Source: Terebella lapidaria
Taxonomy: Eukaryota; Annelida; Polychaeta; Terebellida; Terebellidae
Assembly: GCA_949152475.1 (NCBI GenBank)
Contig: OX424563.1
Coordinates: forward strand, 16,837,001 to 16,901,000
Length of the DNA: 64,000 nt
Direction: 5' to 3'
Shown here one piece after another: positions 11,346 to 24,936 of the stretch. The notes under the pieces are model-generated. The model did no database searches, had not been told where the DNA came from, and saw only the letters and a list, made by a program, of their open reading frames with translations. Within the stretch, counting starts at the first letter, position 1, and every line of letters begins with the position of its first letter. Position numbers and translations under genes: made by a program.

Positions 11346-11999
11346 ACAGAACATATATTATACCAGTTAACTTTTTACAGTGGACACCAGCGGAATTACA
11401 AACGAAGTATCAAGGGATACTAATGACATTTTATATATTTATATTGAGACAATTCAGAAGCGTTTAGTTATAGAAATGAAATGTTGAACAGCTTTGAATA
11501 CAACCTTATTATCATAGTATGAAAACCATGTAAAATACAATTTATAAAATGTTTCTTGTCATCGATAGATTCTGGCAAAAACAATGAAAACAAAAATTGG
11601 ATAACATTTTATACCGGAATTGAAGAATATAAATGAACACCTAAATCAACATCTTAGTCCTGGATAAAGTGTACTATAGTAATGTTAGTAAAGAGCAGAT
11701 TTATATAGTTTTATTATTAGTTTGTTCCAAAATATGTACATATTTGGAAATAATATTGCAACAAGGCATATGCTTGCACATATTTGGAAACTGTTTGGAA
11801 ATGTAGTGTCCATATTTGAATATTTGGGTGATATAAAAGCTTTTATCATGAATTTACACTTGTGAAAGCTCATCAAACACAGTTGGCCCCCATAAACCCC
11901 TACGTTGTCTCTCATTTTTCCAACCAGAGACCTGGTACGAACAAGCATAATAAATGTATTAAATATGGATTCCAATAGATAAACTTTATGGAAATCCCT

Positions 12000-14900
12000 A
12001 TGATGAATGTATAATATATGTATGTCACTAAAGGTGCTATAGGGCCTAGATAGATCTTTTTGTAAGTGCCGCGGTTATGTGTAGCACGACAGGAGTTAAG
12101 ATGGATGGTGCTATTGAACCTAGCTATTACCTCGAACCCATTACATTAGGTAAGTTAACCATACCAGGTACATTCCATGTTATATACATGTGTACTTGTT
12201 GTTGTTGATCTTCTAAAGGGTGCAATGTTAGGATCATACCATTGATCTATGACTACATAGATCATCTGAGGTGCCAAGGGTTACGAGCCAGAAGCCAAAA
12301 AGTTGAGATTGATGTCACCACGCAAAAGCCTTTCCTTGGAGCTCGTTGGGCCACAATTACAAAGCTGTGATTATATTTGATAATAGTTGAGATGATATCG
12401 GGGAAGCTACGAAGGACGTTCATTGAATAATGTTATTTTCATTTGAAATGTGTTTACATTAACTAGTCACATAACTAGTCACATCGTTGCAGCCCTGTTT
12501 TAGACATTCACAATTTGCACCAGAAAATGTGATTGATCAAGACTGACTGTTCCACCGCAACCAGAGTCAGTGATCATTTAGGTTCTTGGGTTCCACGCAT
12601 GACTAGAATACATACATATACATATATACCTACATGTTGTCATCGGCAGGTGTAACAGAACTTGCTTCTGGACATTAAATTAAACTACATTACATGTACG
12701 TCTACATGTAGAGATCAGCCAATGACACTGCAAGTCCCATTCTTAAATGCATCAATTCTTCATCATAAAGTGCCACAAATTACCGAATCCTGTGTAGTGT
12801 GCGCATAGATGTAATAATAAGAATAAGTGAATCCTGGAATTTTCTGCGAGACATGTCTGTACGTCACAGCACGAACAGCCTCTAAAACAGCCCCTGAAAT
12901 TGTTATAGATCATTTTCTAAGTGCCTTTGTTATGTGTAGCATGACGAGAATAAAGATTGATGGTGCTATAGAACCTAGGTATATTGCCCCAAACCAACAT
13001 GAAAGTTGTGCCAGGTGTATCTTTTACCTTGAGTTTACCTCACTAAATCGTGCAATATCATGAGCAGATACATGTACGATGTGTAATCTCGGGGAATTGT
13101 GGCTATCATAAAATGTACTGGATCGTGTCATTGATGTGTGAATTCATGTCCTTGTGTCAACCCTAATGCCCGCAGATTACGGGAAAGAGTGAAAGTGTGA
13201 TAGATCATCCGAGGTGCCGGGGGTCACGAGTTAGATGTCAAAAAGTTGAGATTGATGGCACCATGCAAAGTATTCATTTCATTGGAATATTGGAGAAGAT
13301 CGCATTCAACATTTTTCTTTACTCTGGGAATAAGTTTTCCTGAAAAACAGTTTAGTTACTTGTGCAGCTGGGAATAAATGTTTAAAACATGCAATTGAAT
13401 TAAAAAAAACACTCTAATAAAACGTTAAAACCAGTAACAATTAATAAAACTTATAATGAAATAATGGAAACACGGTCATTCAATATTATTATTTCCTATA
13501 ATACCATATGACTTACAGTAGGTTCGTTCCGTTTGCTTCTGATGTACTTCGCTGTCACACGATGTTTCTAGTTTTTGTTGTGCCAAACTTATATTTCGGA
13601 CAGTAATACAGAAGAATTCAACAAATGGTCTGAAGAAGGTTTTAATCTAAATCTGTAACTTTGAGTAAAATGCATTTGGCAGCAGCTCCGCTCCGCACAG
13701 GTCCAGTCGATGCATCTCCTCCTTGCAATCAGAAAATGTGATTGATCAACACTGGCTCTTCCACTGCGTCTCAGTGATCACTTTGGGTTCCATGCGTGAC
13801 TAGACTATATGATCACGGTCTCACGGTGGGGAACACAAGTGGGACACACACCCTACATCTTGGTGGTTTGCTCACTAATTTCATTTACAACCCAATATGT
13901 ATCGTCATTAAATTTTAGATGGTCAACTTCGAATGTACATACATACCTTGTAATGGTCGTTCATTCACCTCTTTGAAATATAATTGGTTACGAAATTGGT
14001 TTCGAGGCAATAACATTGATGAAGAAATGTAATTTAGGCAAGGCTACGGATGAAATACATGACATGGAAAGCGTCGTGGGAACATATTAAAATGTGGTAC
14101 AGTGCACGTAAGTCACGTTGACTAGCAATATACTGATTTCTGTGATTTCCACCAATAAAAAAAAACTTACTGCGAGATTTACTGCGGTCTATAGTTTGTA
14201 AAGTCGTGCACAAGTGCTGGTGGGGAATTTTTATTGTAACTCACCTCTACGTCAATCAACACAGAATGAAAATGTTCATATTTTTCCAAAATGTTCGTAG
14301 TGTTTGTTTGTCGTCTCATAACTTCATGAATTTACGTGAATGTGTTGCTTTACGAGAATGACGTATATTCTGGACACCAATGTGTCTGCTACGGATGAAA
14401 TACTTGGCATGAGAAGTGTCGTGGGAAACGTGTTAGAGTACTCGTAAGTCACGTTAACTACCAAAACAAAACTGCAGAGTTTACACCCAGTTCGATAAAT
14501 GTCACGAATCTACAGAATGAAAGCATCGAGATTATTTTGTGATTTGTAGATAGCATTGTGAGATCATGAACACGTGCTGGTAATGAATTTTCATTGCAAG
14601 GCACTTCTTCGTTGATGAACACACAACGAAACTATTCACATCTTTCCAAAACGTTCGTAGGGTTTGTTTGTCGTCCCATTTTTCGTCCCATAACTTCATG
14701 AGTGCACGTGAATGAGCAGCACCAATATATCTGTTGTTCTCCAGCCACAACAACCTCTAAATGTCACACATACCATCCTGAGTACCGAGGTGACGTGGCG
14801 TGTGACAAGACTCGAGTTATAGAACCACAGAAACTCTACAGTTTCTTCAATCCACCAGCGTGCCTGGAAAAATCGAATCAGCCGTCATAAATTCGTGATG

Positions 14901-15400
14901 CTTTTATTCCATCAACCAGAAAAACACATTTGATCAGAACATTGACGGAAGGTTCGTGGTGTGTTTTTTTCTCATACATACGCCACGTAATTTTGTTGAC
15001 TTTTTTCCACACGAAAAAAAGATTTAACAAAGTATGTGTCATGGACATGGTTATTTAACACAGCAATTTTTGTAATTGTTCACAAACTACTAGTAACCGC
15101 CGAAAGGGTATGTATTTGCAACTGAATCGTCATACTACTTGCTTCTGCTAAGTACCACTACTGACAGTAACCAATGGAAGCGTGCAGTGGGTGTCCAGAT
15201 GATAAATGTAGTTCATCCATTATATCACGATTCAGGAAGACAACATCCTGATTTTACCCAGTTTCAGACTGTGACAGGTAATTTGTACCTGGGGCGATTA
15301 CATATAAGTGGGTTTTACGTAGGATCCCTACAGCGCCATAGAGTTAATGAAAAATTCTTACACTACATGCACTTAGTTTTTTAATTAATCACGTTAGTAT
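12000..15400 (+). repeat. Degenerate long repeat, block P, copy 1
   Basis: Several ordered segments recur at 18.6-20.4 kb and 21.7-24.7 kb. They include the AGATCATTTT..AAGTG segment near 12910, a GATAGATCATCCGAGGTGCC segment near 13200, TTTCTAGTTTTTGTTGTGCC near 13565, GAACACAAGTGGGACACACA near 13830, and ATCAGCC.TCATAAATTCGT near 14880. Copies differ by many substitutions and indels, so the family is old. A short protein-like trace (ARTASKTAPEIVIDHF) at about 12870-12920 recurs in the other copies. No intact gene was found. Function unknown. Confidence 0.7.
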
Positions 15401-15577
15401 ATTTTCATCAGACTCAATTCTACGGTCGAATTGATCATTGCTCTAAGGCTTCAAAGCATATGCGACACTGCTACAAGGCACTGAATACTTCTGGCAAAAT
15501 TCTAGATACACAGTCCGAACCTTTTGATAGAGTATGTAAACATCTTTCAAGGATACACCATAACGTTTCCTTTTTTT

Positions 15578-16227
15578 GATTACCGGACCTTTGGTACGAT
15601 AACCTATTGCCGTGTCGTTGCGTCCGTCATCCGGGGTCCATCATCCGTCGTCAGTGTCTGTCGTCCATCTACATTTCAATCTTTAAAGTTTACGATCAAA
15701 TCTTTCTGTAATTTTGCACAAAAATGCCTAAAAATATTTCAAGAAGGAGGTATTTATTTAGTTTTATCATTTCCGCAATTATTTCAAAATGGCGGCCATT
15801 TTTGACGAAAAACGGCCAATTTTGGACCTTGACGGTCGTTTTCTCAAAACTGATCAAATTCCCCTCATACACCTCTGTGACATGTATAAGTTTCGTTGCC
15901 ATTGAGTCGCCGGTTGACCTCATTTCCAAGGTCAGAAGACAAAAAGGCCAATATCTCGCTTATTATCGACTTTACAGCTTACAAATCAATTGTATGACCT
16001 TGAACTTGACCATTGACCTTATTTTCCAGGTCAGAGCGGAAAATGGCCAATATCTCGCTTATAGAATTTAAAGCTTAGGAATCAATTGTGATCATACTAC
16101 AGATGATATATGCTGAATATTGTTGTGACCTTGAATCGAGTAATGACCTTATTTTCAAGGTCACGGGACAAAAGGCTAATATCTAAAATATATAGTGTCC
16201 AGTAGCCTTTCTTAGTCTATTGGTCCA
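15578..16227 (+). mobile_element. Hairpin-ended element, family E, short copy
   Basis: The left end GATTACCGGACC..GGTACGATAACC is a degenerate hairpin. It is followed by a CGTCCGTC-type tract, the marker AAAATTTC-like A/T-rich block and TTCAAGAAGGAGGTATTT, then two partial units with TGACCTTGAA and AAGGTCA motifs. The right end is CTTAGTCTATTGGTCCA. T runs flank both sides (to 15577 and from 16228), as for the copies at 57548 and, inverted, 26913. Non-coding; the 115-residue reading frame is a by-product. Confidence 0.7.
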
Positions 16228-16826
16228 TTTTTTCTGTTACTGATCGAATAAGTAGCTGATCAAAGCCCATATCAAATATACTTTTAGTACCTCTATGTTG
16301 CTTGTGATATATCGATTAAAATCATGCGATACTTGTGGTGATAGGTCGCAACATATATTTATATCATTATTGCTCAGATTGTTCAATAGAAGTGAAGTAG
16401 ACCTACTACAATCTATTTGAGTTTTGGATACGACAAAATCAGCAGGCATTATGTTTTTCTTTCTTTTTTCACTTACATTAATCTTCACATGTCTTTCGCT
16501 GTCTGGCGGCTACAAGTGTACTAACATGTGCATATAGAATGTCCAGACTGCACCACACAAGGTGACCTTGGCAAACAATGTAAGTTTTATCAGGTATTTT
16601 GTTACAGTAATATTATCTCAACTCCAAAAATATAGGGCTTCTATATGGCCGTAATTATACCTCTGGTGAACCTCATCGAGTCCTTAAAATAATATGCATC
16701 GAGTAAATCAAAATTGATTCCACATTAATGCACTGGGAATATTGCTCAATATGGTGTGAATGTTAATAGTTTGCTTGACGACTATGATGTGGGAATAATC
16801 CAGTCAATATTCAAATCTATAATGTT

Positions 16827-17099
16827 ATGAACTATGATTTGAGTGTATCAATTAAAAAATCCTTGTCAAGTTGCGAATATATACCATGGAAATACAGCCA
16901 ATATAAGTCAGAATTTGTCGTGGATTCCATGACCAAGTCGGTCGGCACCAGAAGCCAACTCATACAAATACACGATTCTAATGGTGTTCAACGAGTGCTC
17001 TGGATGAACCACATGGAACACATAAGACCCCTGAAGTGTCTTGAACATTGGACGGACAAGGAGGACAATTCTGCGAACGAGTCTGCACTAAGCATATGA
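16827..17099 (+). pseudogene. Protein-like repeat fragment, block Q, copy 1
   Basis: A 90-codon open frame contains HIRPLKCLEHWTDKEDNSAN. The same segment recurs at 24937-25338 (LLEPPKRLEQWMDKEDDHAN) and, broken by stops, at 41085-41350. The conserved pattern L.P.K.LE.W.DKED..ANE suggests past coding capacity. I do not recognise the family. The frame has no neighbours that complete a gene. Confidence 0.4.
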
Positions 17100-17460
17100 A
17101 CTGAAGACTGATATGTGAACCCATATTGTAGTGACAAATTTGCCTCCTGAAACTATGGTATTTACCATTATTTGTTACATAACCAAAGTGCTTGTTTCTA
17201 ATGTCGTTATATGATCTAGTGCTTTTGATATCCGGTTTTTGTTGGAATGATGCACATAACCAAGATGTTCTAAAATTATATTTCGCATAGTCGTACAGAA
17301 AAAAACGTCTCTGCAGTACACAACAGCCACATGGTTATCAAAACCTCCTTGTATTGTTTTGATGTCTTTCTGACCTTTAGGAAAATGATGTGTTACCTAT
17401 TGAAAATAACATGAATAAACATCTACGTTATTGAATAAACAATATATACTATGAGTACAT

Positions 17461-17545
17461 ACCGTATTTCCTCGATTAGGGCCCGAGTGCTTATTTTTTC
17501 CGAGCTCCTTTTACCCCCGGCGCTCTTACGAGGCAGACATGGATT
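17461..17545. mobile_element. Single end related to MITE family M2
   Basis: TACCGTATTTCCTCGATTAG begins like the ends of the MITE at 3725 and like widespread invertebrate MITEs, but no matching inverted end was found nearby. It is probably a truncated copy. Confidence 0.4.
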
Positions 17546-17569
17546 TGAGAAAAAACGGTATGGATTTTT

Positions 17570-18460
17570 TTTCCAGTTCTTAGAAAGAGATTGTTAGGAA
17601 GGTTAAGAAAGTTGAGTGACATTGTGCCAAATTTCTCTTCTCCAAAGGATGTCGGTCATCCTACAATACTTAGCGCAAGAGAAGAGAGCACGACACTTTA
17701 CAACACAAGTGAGTTACAAGTGAATGCTTAAAACAAAGTCCTCGTGCATTCAGGAACTCAATGTCGAGTCAGAAGAAGGAGAGTAATGGCTTTCGATACA
17801 ATCAAATAATGCCACCTATCACACCGGGAACAATTTCTAGAGGATGGTTCTTGATAATATCAAATAAAACTCATACAGTTCCTTCTAGAATTGAAGGGTT
17901 ATATATCTTGTAAACAAAGCGAAATAATCACATTATAATGGTTCTCCGAGAAAAGTCGTTTTAATGAATTAATTAAGCACCTGTATACTAATTCCATCAG
18001 GTGTATAGAAGAAACAGCTATATGTCACATATTGTTTGCCCCTGATGACACCAGTGTGGCTTGAGCTATATATATGGTATATTGATGCAGGATGATACAT
18101 AACGTAGGATTACTGGAAGTTTATCGTAGAATAGGTGCCAAAGATCTACATTGGTGATTCACACAATCCTCAATTCTGTCTAAAACTATCAGTCACTTAG
18201 GTTTTATATAGCTATACCATAAGTACATGTATATGGATCATTTTCAGTTCTTAGAAAGAGATGGTTAGGAAGGTTAAGAATGTTGAGTGACATTGCACCA
18301 AAGTCTCTTTTCTAGAGAGGTTTTATATAGAGACAACTCTGTGTGGTTCTCCTCATCTACATGTATGAATATCTATCTTCACGGCGACTGAAACTCTTCT
18401 TTTCTCGAGGAGAAATGATTTCTGTGGCATGTACTGGTCCAATTCGTTTCATGCATCATG
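17570..18460 (+). repeat. Degenerate long repeat, blocks R/S, partial copy
   Basis: TTCTTAGAAAGAGATTGTTA, TCGATACAATCAAATAATGC (near 17795) and GTTTGCCCCTGATGACA (near 18034) recur in the same order at 20.5-21.3 kb; parts recur at 30.2 and 37.6 kb. TTCTTAGAAAGAGATGGTTA near 18247 repeats the first motif within the same stretch. No gene was recognised. Confidence 0.6.
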
Positions 18461-18599
18461 GACATCTGACTGATGATCACTCTGGATCGGAAAAGAAAGC
18501 TAGTGTTTGTGTCATTGTGTGAGATGGTACATTCAGTGAAAGACATTTCAAGTCACGTTTCTAAATGCACCAAATCGACAACATAAGACGGTCACAAAT

Positions 18600-20400
18600 G
18601 ACCAAATCGCGTGTAGTGTGATGTGCATAGTCATAATGTATATGAATGATTAGGTTATGAGAATTTTTAACGTTCTTAAAGGGAATGTATGTGTGCCATA
18701 ACACGGACAGCTTTCAAAACAGCAACTAAGAGTGCTATAGATCATTTTGTAAGTGGATTAAGTGTTACACGAAAAGAGTTAAGATGGATAGTGCTATTGG
18801 ACCCAGCTTCAACACCCACAACAAACTCAAAAGTTACCCATATCATGTGTGTTGCGTTTCCTGTTCGACTGTTACATCACGTGTGGAGTCTGAGTGATCA
18901 CTTAGTTTCTTGGGTTCCACCCGTGACTAGACTATATGACCGTGGCTCACAGTAAGAATTATGAACGTGGCACACACCCTACATCCTGGTTTGTTCATCT
19001 ACGATCCAATACGATTGTCTCAAAGAAAAAGAAAAATTTAGATTGTCGAACCTGCATGTACAGCGAAATATAATTGGTTCTGATACTGACTAAGCTGTAT
19101 CATTGATGGAGAAATGTACTGAGTGCACAGCAATGGATGAAATACATGACATGACGTGAGTCATGGGAAAATTAGTAGAAAGCACCAAAGTCACGTTTAC
19201 TAGCAATGAACTGATTTCTGTGACTGAGGTAGGTCTACCCATAAACACAATTTAGGAGTTTACATCCAGTTTGATAAATATCACGATTTATACAGAATGA
19301 AAGCATCCAGATTCACTGCAGTCTGTAGGTTGTGAGGTCAGGTAGTGCATTTTGTTGCATGTCACCTCTAGGTAATTAACATCAAATTAAAATATTCATA
19401 TCTTCGTTTGTCGTCCAATAACTTTATGAGAATGACGTATATCCTGGCCAGCAGTGCATCCACAACCGCACAACAGCCACTAAATGCCACATATATATCA
19501 TCTCCTGAGTGTCGAACTGACGTGACATGTCATAAGACTCGAGTAATGGAACCATAGGAACTCAGTTTCTCCAATCTAAAACGTGCCTGGGATAATCAAA
19601 TCAGCCATCATAAATTCGTGATGCTTTTAGTTCATCAACCAAGGAATCGCACTTTATTAGAACATACATGTAGACGAGAGGTTCGGGGTTTTTTTTTTCA
19701 CACACATAATTGTTTTGAAATCTCTATTGGAGTATGTATGTGTAACCAATGGAATATGTGAATGGTGTAAAATAGGGAATTTATTTTATCGTACAGATTT
19801 TTTTTAAAAATGTAGCATATAATATATACATGTACGTCTACTGAAGAATATGTCATTGGCATGGCTTGTATCTTTGACACCTGTCAGTTCTCGGTTTTAT
19901 GTGCCTAGTGGCAATTAATAAATTGTATTTTGAGTTAGCATCAGGGTGTCTGTTACTAAACTTTTGTTTTTATCAAAATCGTCAATAAGTTGTTGATACT
20001 ATTTTCATATGCATACTTAACAATAGCTCAACTAGTCTTTATACGTAAAAAAAATCGGACCTCTGTCATTAACAGTATTCATCGGATATAATTTTCTTAC
20101 AGGTAATCAATATAACACACATATTTTTCTGATCCAACCATATTTTAACCAGCAGTAACAAATAAGTTTTCATATCACGACGCAAGTGGCGAAGTGGTAT
20201 GGACAGCAGTTGTCGAGTTCATAAATGCAGTTCAACCACTTCATCACGCTTTCCACAGGAAGAGAATATCCTTATTTCTTGCAGTGTTCAGACTGTCACC
20301 CGTAATTTGTAGCATCAGTGGTTACCTATAAGTGTTTCACATACGTGCTACGACTCCTGCCGAGCCAGAGAGTTGAAGGAAAATACATACAGTACATGTA
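18600..20400 (+). repeat. Degenerate long repeat, block P, copy 2
   Basis: It aligns in order with 12.8-15.4 kb but is shorter, lacking about 1 kb. Shared landmarks are the AIDHFVSGL-encoding segment near 18735, the GTGACTAGACTATATGACC segment near 18920, and TCATAAATTCGTGATGCTTT near 19610. The frames across it (60-88 codons) are fragments. Function unknown. Confidence 0.65.
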
Positions 20401-20439
20401 CGTATTTTTTTTATCGTACTGGTATAAACATGGGACTGA

Positions 20440-21700
20440 ATTTTTTTTTAACGATATGGCTCTACTGCTCTAGTCTGAGGCTTCGAAAATGAGTGGCATT
20501 TTCTCTGAGTCCAGTCAAAGTCAATAATGAAAATCAACACTATTTGTGACTCCATGCTCATTTGAAGAGCATTGATGATAACCGCCCGTTGTCCTGTACA
20601 CATGATATGAATCAGCCCATACACCTCCACGAAAGGTCACGGGTCGGTATTTTGTTTATTCACGGCCTGTCGTGTGTTTGGAACTGTTACCATTGTAACA
20701 TTGTTGGTGCGCCATCAAAACACGACATGGAGACTTATTTCTCTATGTATTTGGGAAACTCAAGACTAAGCTTGTTACCTGAAATATCACCAATGCTACA
20801 GAAGGAGGAGGATAAAGGGTCTCGATACAATCAAATAATGCCAAAAATGATATTTCACCGAGAACATTTTCCAGAGTATGTTTCTTGATACAATCAAATA
20901 GGAATCACACAGTTCCTTTTAGAATTGAAGAGCTAAATATCTATAAACAAAGCGAAACAACGTTTCTTCGAGAAGATTCAATTGTGGGTAATATATCCAA
21001 GTATAAATAGTTCAAGCCCCATCATCCAGCTTTCTGGATGAAGCTACCATATACTCAGTAACCTTTTAATGAGGGTACTTACGTACATTTTCATACAGCT
21101 ATTGTGTGGGGCTTTTCTTTGGACTTTTGAATTGTTTTGAAAGATTATTTTACTATTTTAATATTTCCATCAAGTGTACATAAGAAACACTCATATTTCA
21201 TACAGTGTTTGCCCATAATGACATCACTGTGGCTTGAGTTGTAAATAAATGGTATATTCATATAGGATGATACATGCCTCTAGGGCCACTAATCTAGAAT
21301 TACTGGAAGTTGATTATCCCGAAACAATTCTGCTGTTCATACAAATACTTCTCTACACTGCAAAATATTTGCCAAGGATCTACATTGGTGTTTCAGACAC
21401 ATACTCAATGTTGCGTCAGACCCTCAGTCAATCTGGTATCAGTCAACCCTCAGTCGAACTCTGTATGGTCCTCATCATCTGTGAATGTCTAACTCCATCA
21501 CTGACTTTACTCGATTCAACAAGGAGATATATCCTTATGGTATGCACTGCTCCAAGTTGTTTCATGTAATGTGGTATGTATGATGTACAATACATCTGGT
21601 TGATGGATAGTATCCATACTCCGGATCAGAGGAGAGAAGTCCAATGTTTTTGCCACAATCTGAGATAGGACGTGTACGTAAATATGTTGATTTTCGTATG
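20440..21700 (+). repeat. Degenerate long repeat, block S, copy
   Basis: The 108-codon frame at 20562-20888 reads HDMETYFSMYLGNSRLSLLPEISPML and is a diverged relative of the frames at 29854 and 37296 (MGTYFPIYLEEA.LTLLAEISQMP). It is followed by TACAATCAAATAATGCCA and TGTTTGCCCATAATGACATC as in the sister copies. No identifiable product. Confidence 0.55.
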
Positions 21701-22003
21701 TGACTGAACTTGTCTAGAGCTGGTCAATAAATGATCCAATGTACTCGTACATGTAGAGCTTATTCAATAAAATGGTCGATGAATGCATCAAATCGACACC
21801 ACTGAATGTCACAAAAGATCGAATCGTGTGTAGTATGATGCACACAGTAGTGAGAATTCTTAACATTCTTGCCAGAAATATGTGTGTCATAACACGAACA
21901 GCCATCAAAGCAGAAACTAAAAGTGTTATAGATCATTTTGTAAGTGGCTTATGTGTTGCATGACAAGACTTAATATTCATGGTGCCATTGACCGTAGCCA
22001 TTA
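21701..22003 (+). repeat. Degenerate long repeat, block P, copy 3, left part
   Basis: It carries the MCVITRTAIKAETKSVIDHF segment (21879-21938) and then CATTGACCGTAGCC, where the long-inverted-repeat element at 22004 interrupts the copy. The right part resumes at 23154. Confidence 0.65.
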
Positions 22004-23149
22004 CACCCTGCAACATATCTTAAGGCGGTGACTGACCTATTTCTTTTGTCTAGGGGTCAGGTCATATTATTGTCACCGACTTGAGCTCAGAATTTTGAGA
22101 CAGAAAATCGACACACGCTAAGAAAAATTCAATTTCTGCAATTTGATGCATATATAAAGTAACTGAGGGGGATGATAGGATGTCCGAGATACTACTGCCT
22201 GTGTATTTAATTTACAAATGTTAGTAGCGGTTGATATTCCCCAGATATAAGGTTTCTTCCGCCGATATTTACCCCAATTTTGACACGGCGATCACATTCA
22301 TCGTCATTTTCAAAACCTTCCGGACATTGTATTTCAATAATCTCTACATGAGGGTTACGATAATCATCTCAGGTTTCACACTTCCGATGCATTTGCACAA
22401 ATATTGTAATTATTCAGTTATTGCTAAATTACTCCACATGTTTGTCGTGTCACAGATTTGAGTCAAGCGTCACCGACTTAAGATGTTCGTTTTCCAGAAA
22501 AGGACTGGTATATCTCCACGAAAAAACGTGAAAAGCAGTAGCCACCACCGATGTTCAATCAACGGTCTGTATTACAACATCATAAAGCAAATGTTTATAT
22601 TATTTTCGTTTCATAGTTATGCTCGAAATCATAATTGGAAATGCACAATAGCAATTCATAATGTGGCCCCCGTCACAATGTGGTCCCAGTCGAAGCTGCA
22701 GCTTCGAAAAATAATTATATTGTGAAAATTAATAAGTGAAAACTTACAATATATTTGTGCATATGCACTGGATATATGAAACATGAGATGATCATCGTAA
22801 CTCCCGTGTGGAGATTATTGAAATACAATGTCCAGAAGTTCTTGAAAATTACGATGATTTTGATCACCGTGTCAAAATTGGGGTAAATATCAGCGGAAGA
22901 AACCTATTTCTGGGGAATATCAATTGCTACTAACATTTGTGAATTACATAAATGGGCAATTGTATCTCGGACATCGTATCATCTCCCTCAGTTACTGTAT
23001 GTTTGCTTCATTTTGCAGAAATTGAATTTTTCTTACAGATTGTCGAGTGTCATCCAAAAAATCTGAGCTCAAGTCGGTGACAATAACATGACCTGACCCC
23101 TAGACAAAAGAAATAGGTCAGTCTCCGCTTTAAGATATGTTGCAGGGTG
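22004..23149. mobile_element. Long-terminal-inverted-repeat DNA element, 4-base ATTA duplication
   Basis: The left end CACCCTGCAACATATCTTAA is matched by its inverse TTTAAGATATGTTGCAGGGTG at the right end. The two arms stay alignable for about 440 bases (left to about 22460, right from about 22740), including GGGGTCAGGTCAT / ATGACCTGACCCC. Both sides are flanked by ATTA (22000-22003 and 23150-23153). The interrupted block P reads continuously without it (compare 18790-18840). A 4-base duplication with CAC-starting ends is reported for Chapaev-type elements, but no transposase is present, so that assignment is tentative. The 76-80-codon frames are non-coding. Confidence 0.85.
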
Positions 23150-23153
23150 ATTA

Positions 23154-24700
23154 TACCCACAACCAACTCCATAATTACCCATAGCCACCTATATTGCCTA
23201 TCTGTTATGCATTTCATGTTCGTGATATCATGAGCAATTGTTTCTCACACACACATTACTCAGGTCACGGGAAAGAGAAATTGGGTAGGAAGGGACTTTT
23301 TATTTTTTTTACCTTTATTTTTTGCAACAAACACCGTCCTCAGCTCATGAGAAGGGAGGCACTTTTTATTTTTTATTTTCGCGGGACGACATTTTATACA
23401 TATGAAATAAAAACACTTGCACAAATGATTCAAGCCTTTAGTAAACACATGATTTTAATGATTGCTTGATTTATTCAAGCCCGAATAAATCAAGCCTTTA
23501 GAATTGAAAATCAAGTGTAACACCAGATTTTAATGATTTCATTTTTAAAGGCTTGATTTAATTGGGCTTGAAAGCCATTGGGCACCTTGGCACCACTAGT
23601 TTGCCGTCATCATAGCAGTCAGCACAGACAGGATGATTCTGTGTACTAGTAGTATTGTTATCAAAAACTGTCAGTTGATAATATGTTGCTTCAATGATGA
23701 GTAATTGTGGAAAACCGTTCTATAGATACATCTATTGGAATGTACATGAGATGATATAATAATTTATATCAACCCATGATCACTATTCTATACATATATT
23801 TACATACATATAATATAACCACATGGATTAACTGTTTTTGAAAACTGGTAGCGTCTTTTTCTCATTTGGCGGCGAGTGAAAACAAGGAGGCAAACTAAAT
23901 ATATGCCTAAGTTGCATGCTGTGAACTGGTCATCGAAATAGGGGCGGGAACACTTTTTTATTTTTTATTTCAGAATCGCAAATCCGGGAGGCTGCTTTTG
24001 AACTCAGGCGGGCGGGGACGAGAAACAGAAAATTAATTTTGATAGGCCTAAAAGTGTGATAGATCATCTCGGGTGCTAGGGGTGCGCTTCCGATGTCAGA
24101 AAGTTGAGATTGAAAGTTGATTGATGTAATCCTTTCATTGATATTCACAGAAGCTTATGAAAACATTCAAGAGGACTTTAACTGTTCCGGAATAACTATT
24201 TATTGCCCTCTATAAGTACACTGGAAACTTAATGTTTGAAATCAGGGATTAAATAAAAGCATTTCAAACTAAATGATAAAACTAAGAAATCAATACTGAA
24301 ACCCAGAAATAAATAACAGAAACACGACCCTTCAATGTTATTATTTATTATTTATCTTCTGATGTTTTTTCCCTGTCATATGCGGTTTCTAGTTTTTGTT
24401 GTGCCATTACGCACAGTACTATTCACGGAATGGTCAGAAAAAGGTTTTAATTATAAAACTGTAATGGCAACAAGTCTCATGCATTTTGCAACAGCTCTCT
24501 GTTGGACAGGTCTAGGCGATTCGTCTCACTCTCCACCATGTAATCAAGGACTGTGATTGATCAACACTGGCTGCTTCACCGCGTCCAGAGTCTGAGTGAT
24601 CACTTAGGTTCCAAGCGTGACTAGACTGTATGACCACGGTCTCATGGTAATGAACACAAGTGGGACACACACCTAGTGGTTCGCTCACTGACTGCATTTA
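23154..24700 (+). repeat. Degenerate long repeat, block P, copy 3, right part
   Basis: It resumes with CCACAACCAACTCC and aligns onward with 13.2-13.9 kb: GTGTGATAGATCATC near 24054, TTTCTAGTTTTTGTTGTGCC near 24387, GTGATTGATCAACACTGGCT near 24552 and GAACACAAGTGGGACACACA near 24652. Near 23300-23400 and 23940-23970 there are A/T-rich direct repeats (TTTTTATTTTTTATTT with a GGGA.GCAC flank). No gene found. Confidence 0.6.
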
Positions 24701-24936
24701 AAACCCAATACATAAAATGACAGATTGACTACATAACATGAAAAGCTTCGTATGATAATTTTTCGTCTGCAACCAAGTCATGGTGACTGACAATATATAC
24801 CTATTTATGTTTTTTCTGATGACCACAAAAACTAGAAACAACACTCGTGACTGTAAGACTTTTCTAGGGTTGTGATTATACATCTGGACTCATTGGGGCC
24901 ACAAAGTAAAATGATATTATTTCAACTGACGCTTAC

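Noticed and set aside
15578..16227. Helitron interpretation of family E
   Set aside because: There is a hairpin at one end, but target-site runs of T/A are duplicated and there is no CTRR terminus or AT dinucleotide insertion site.
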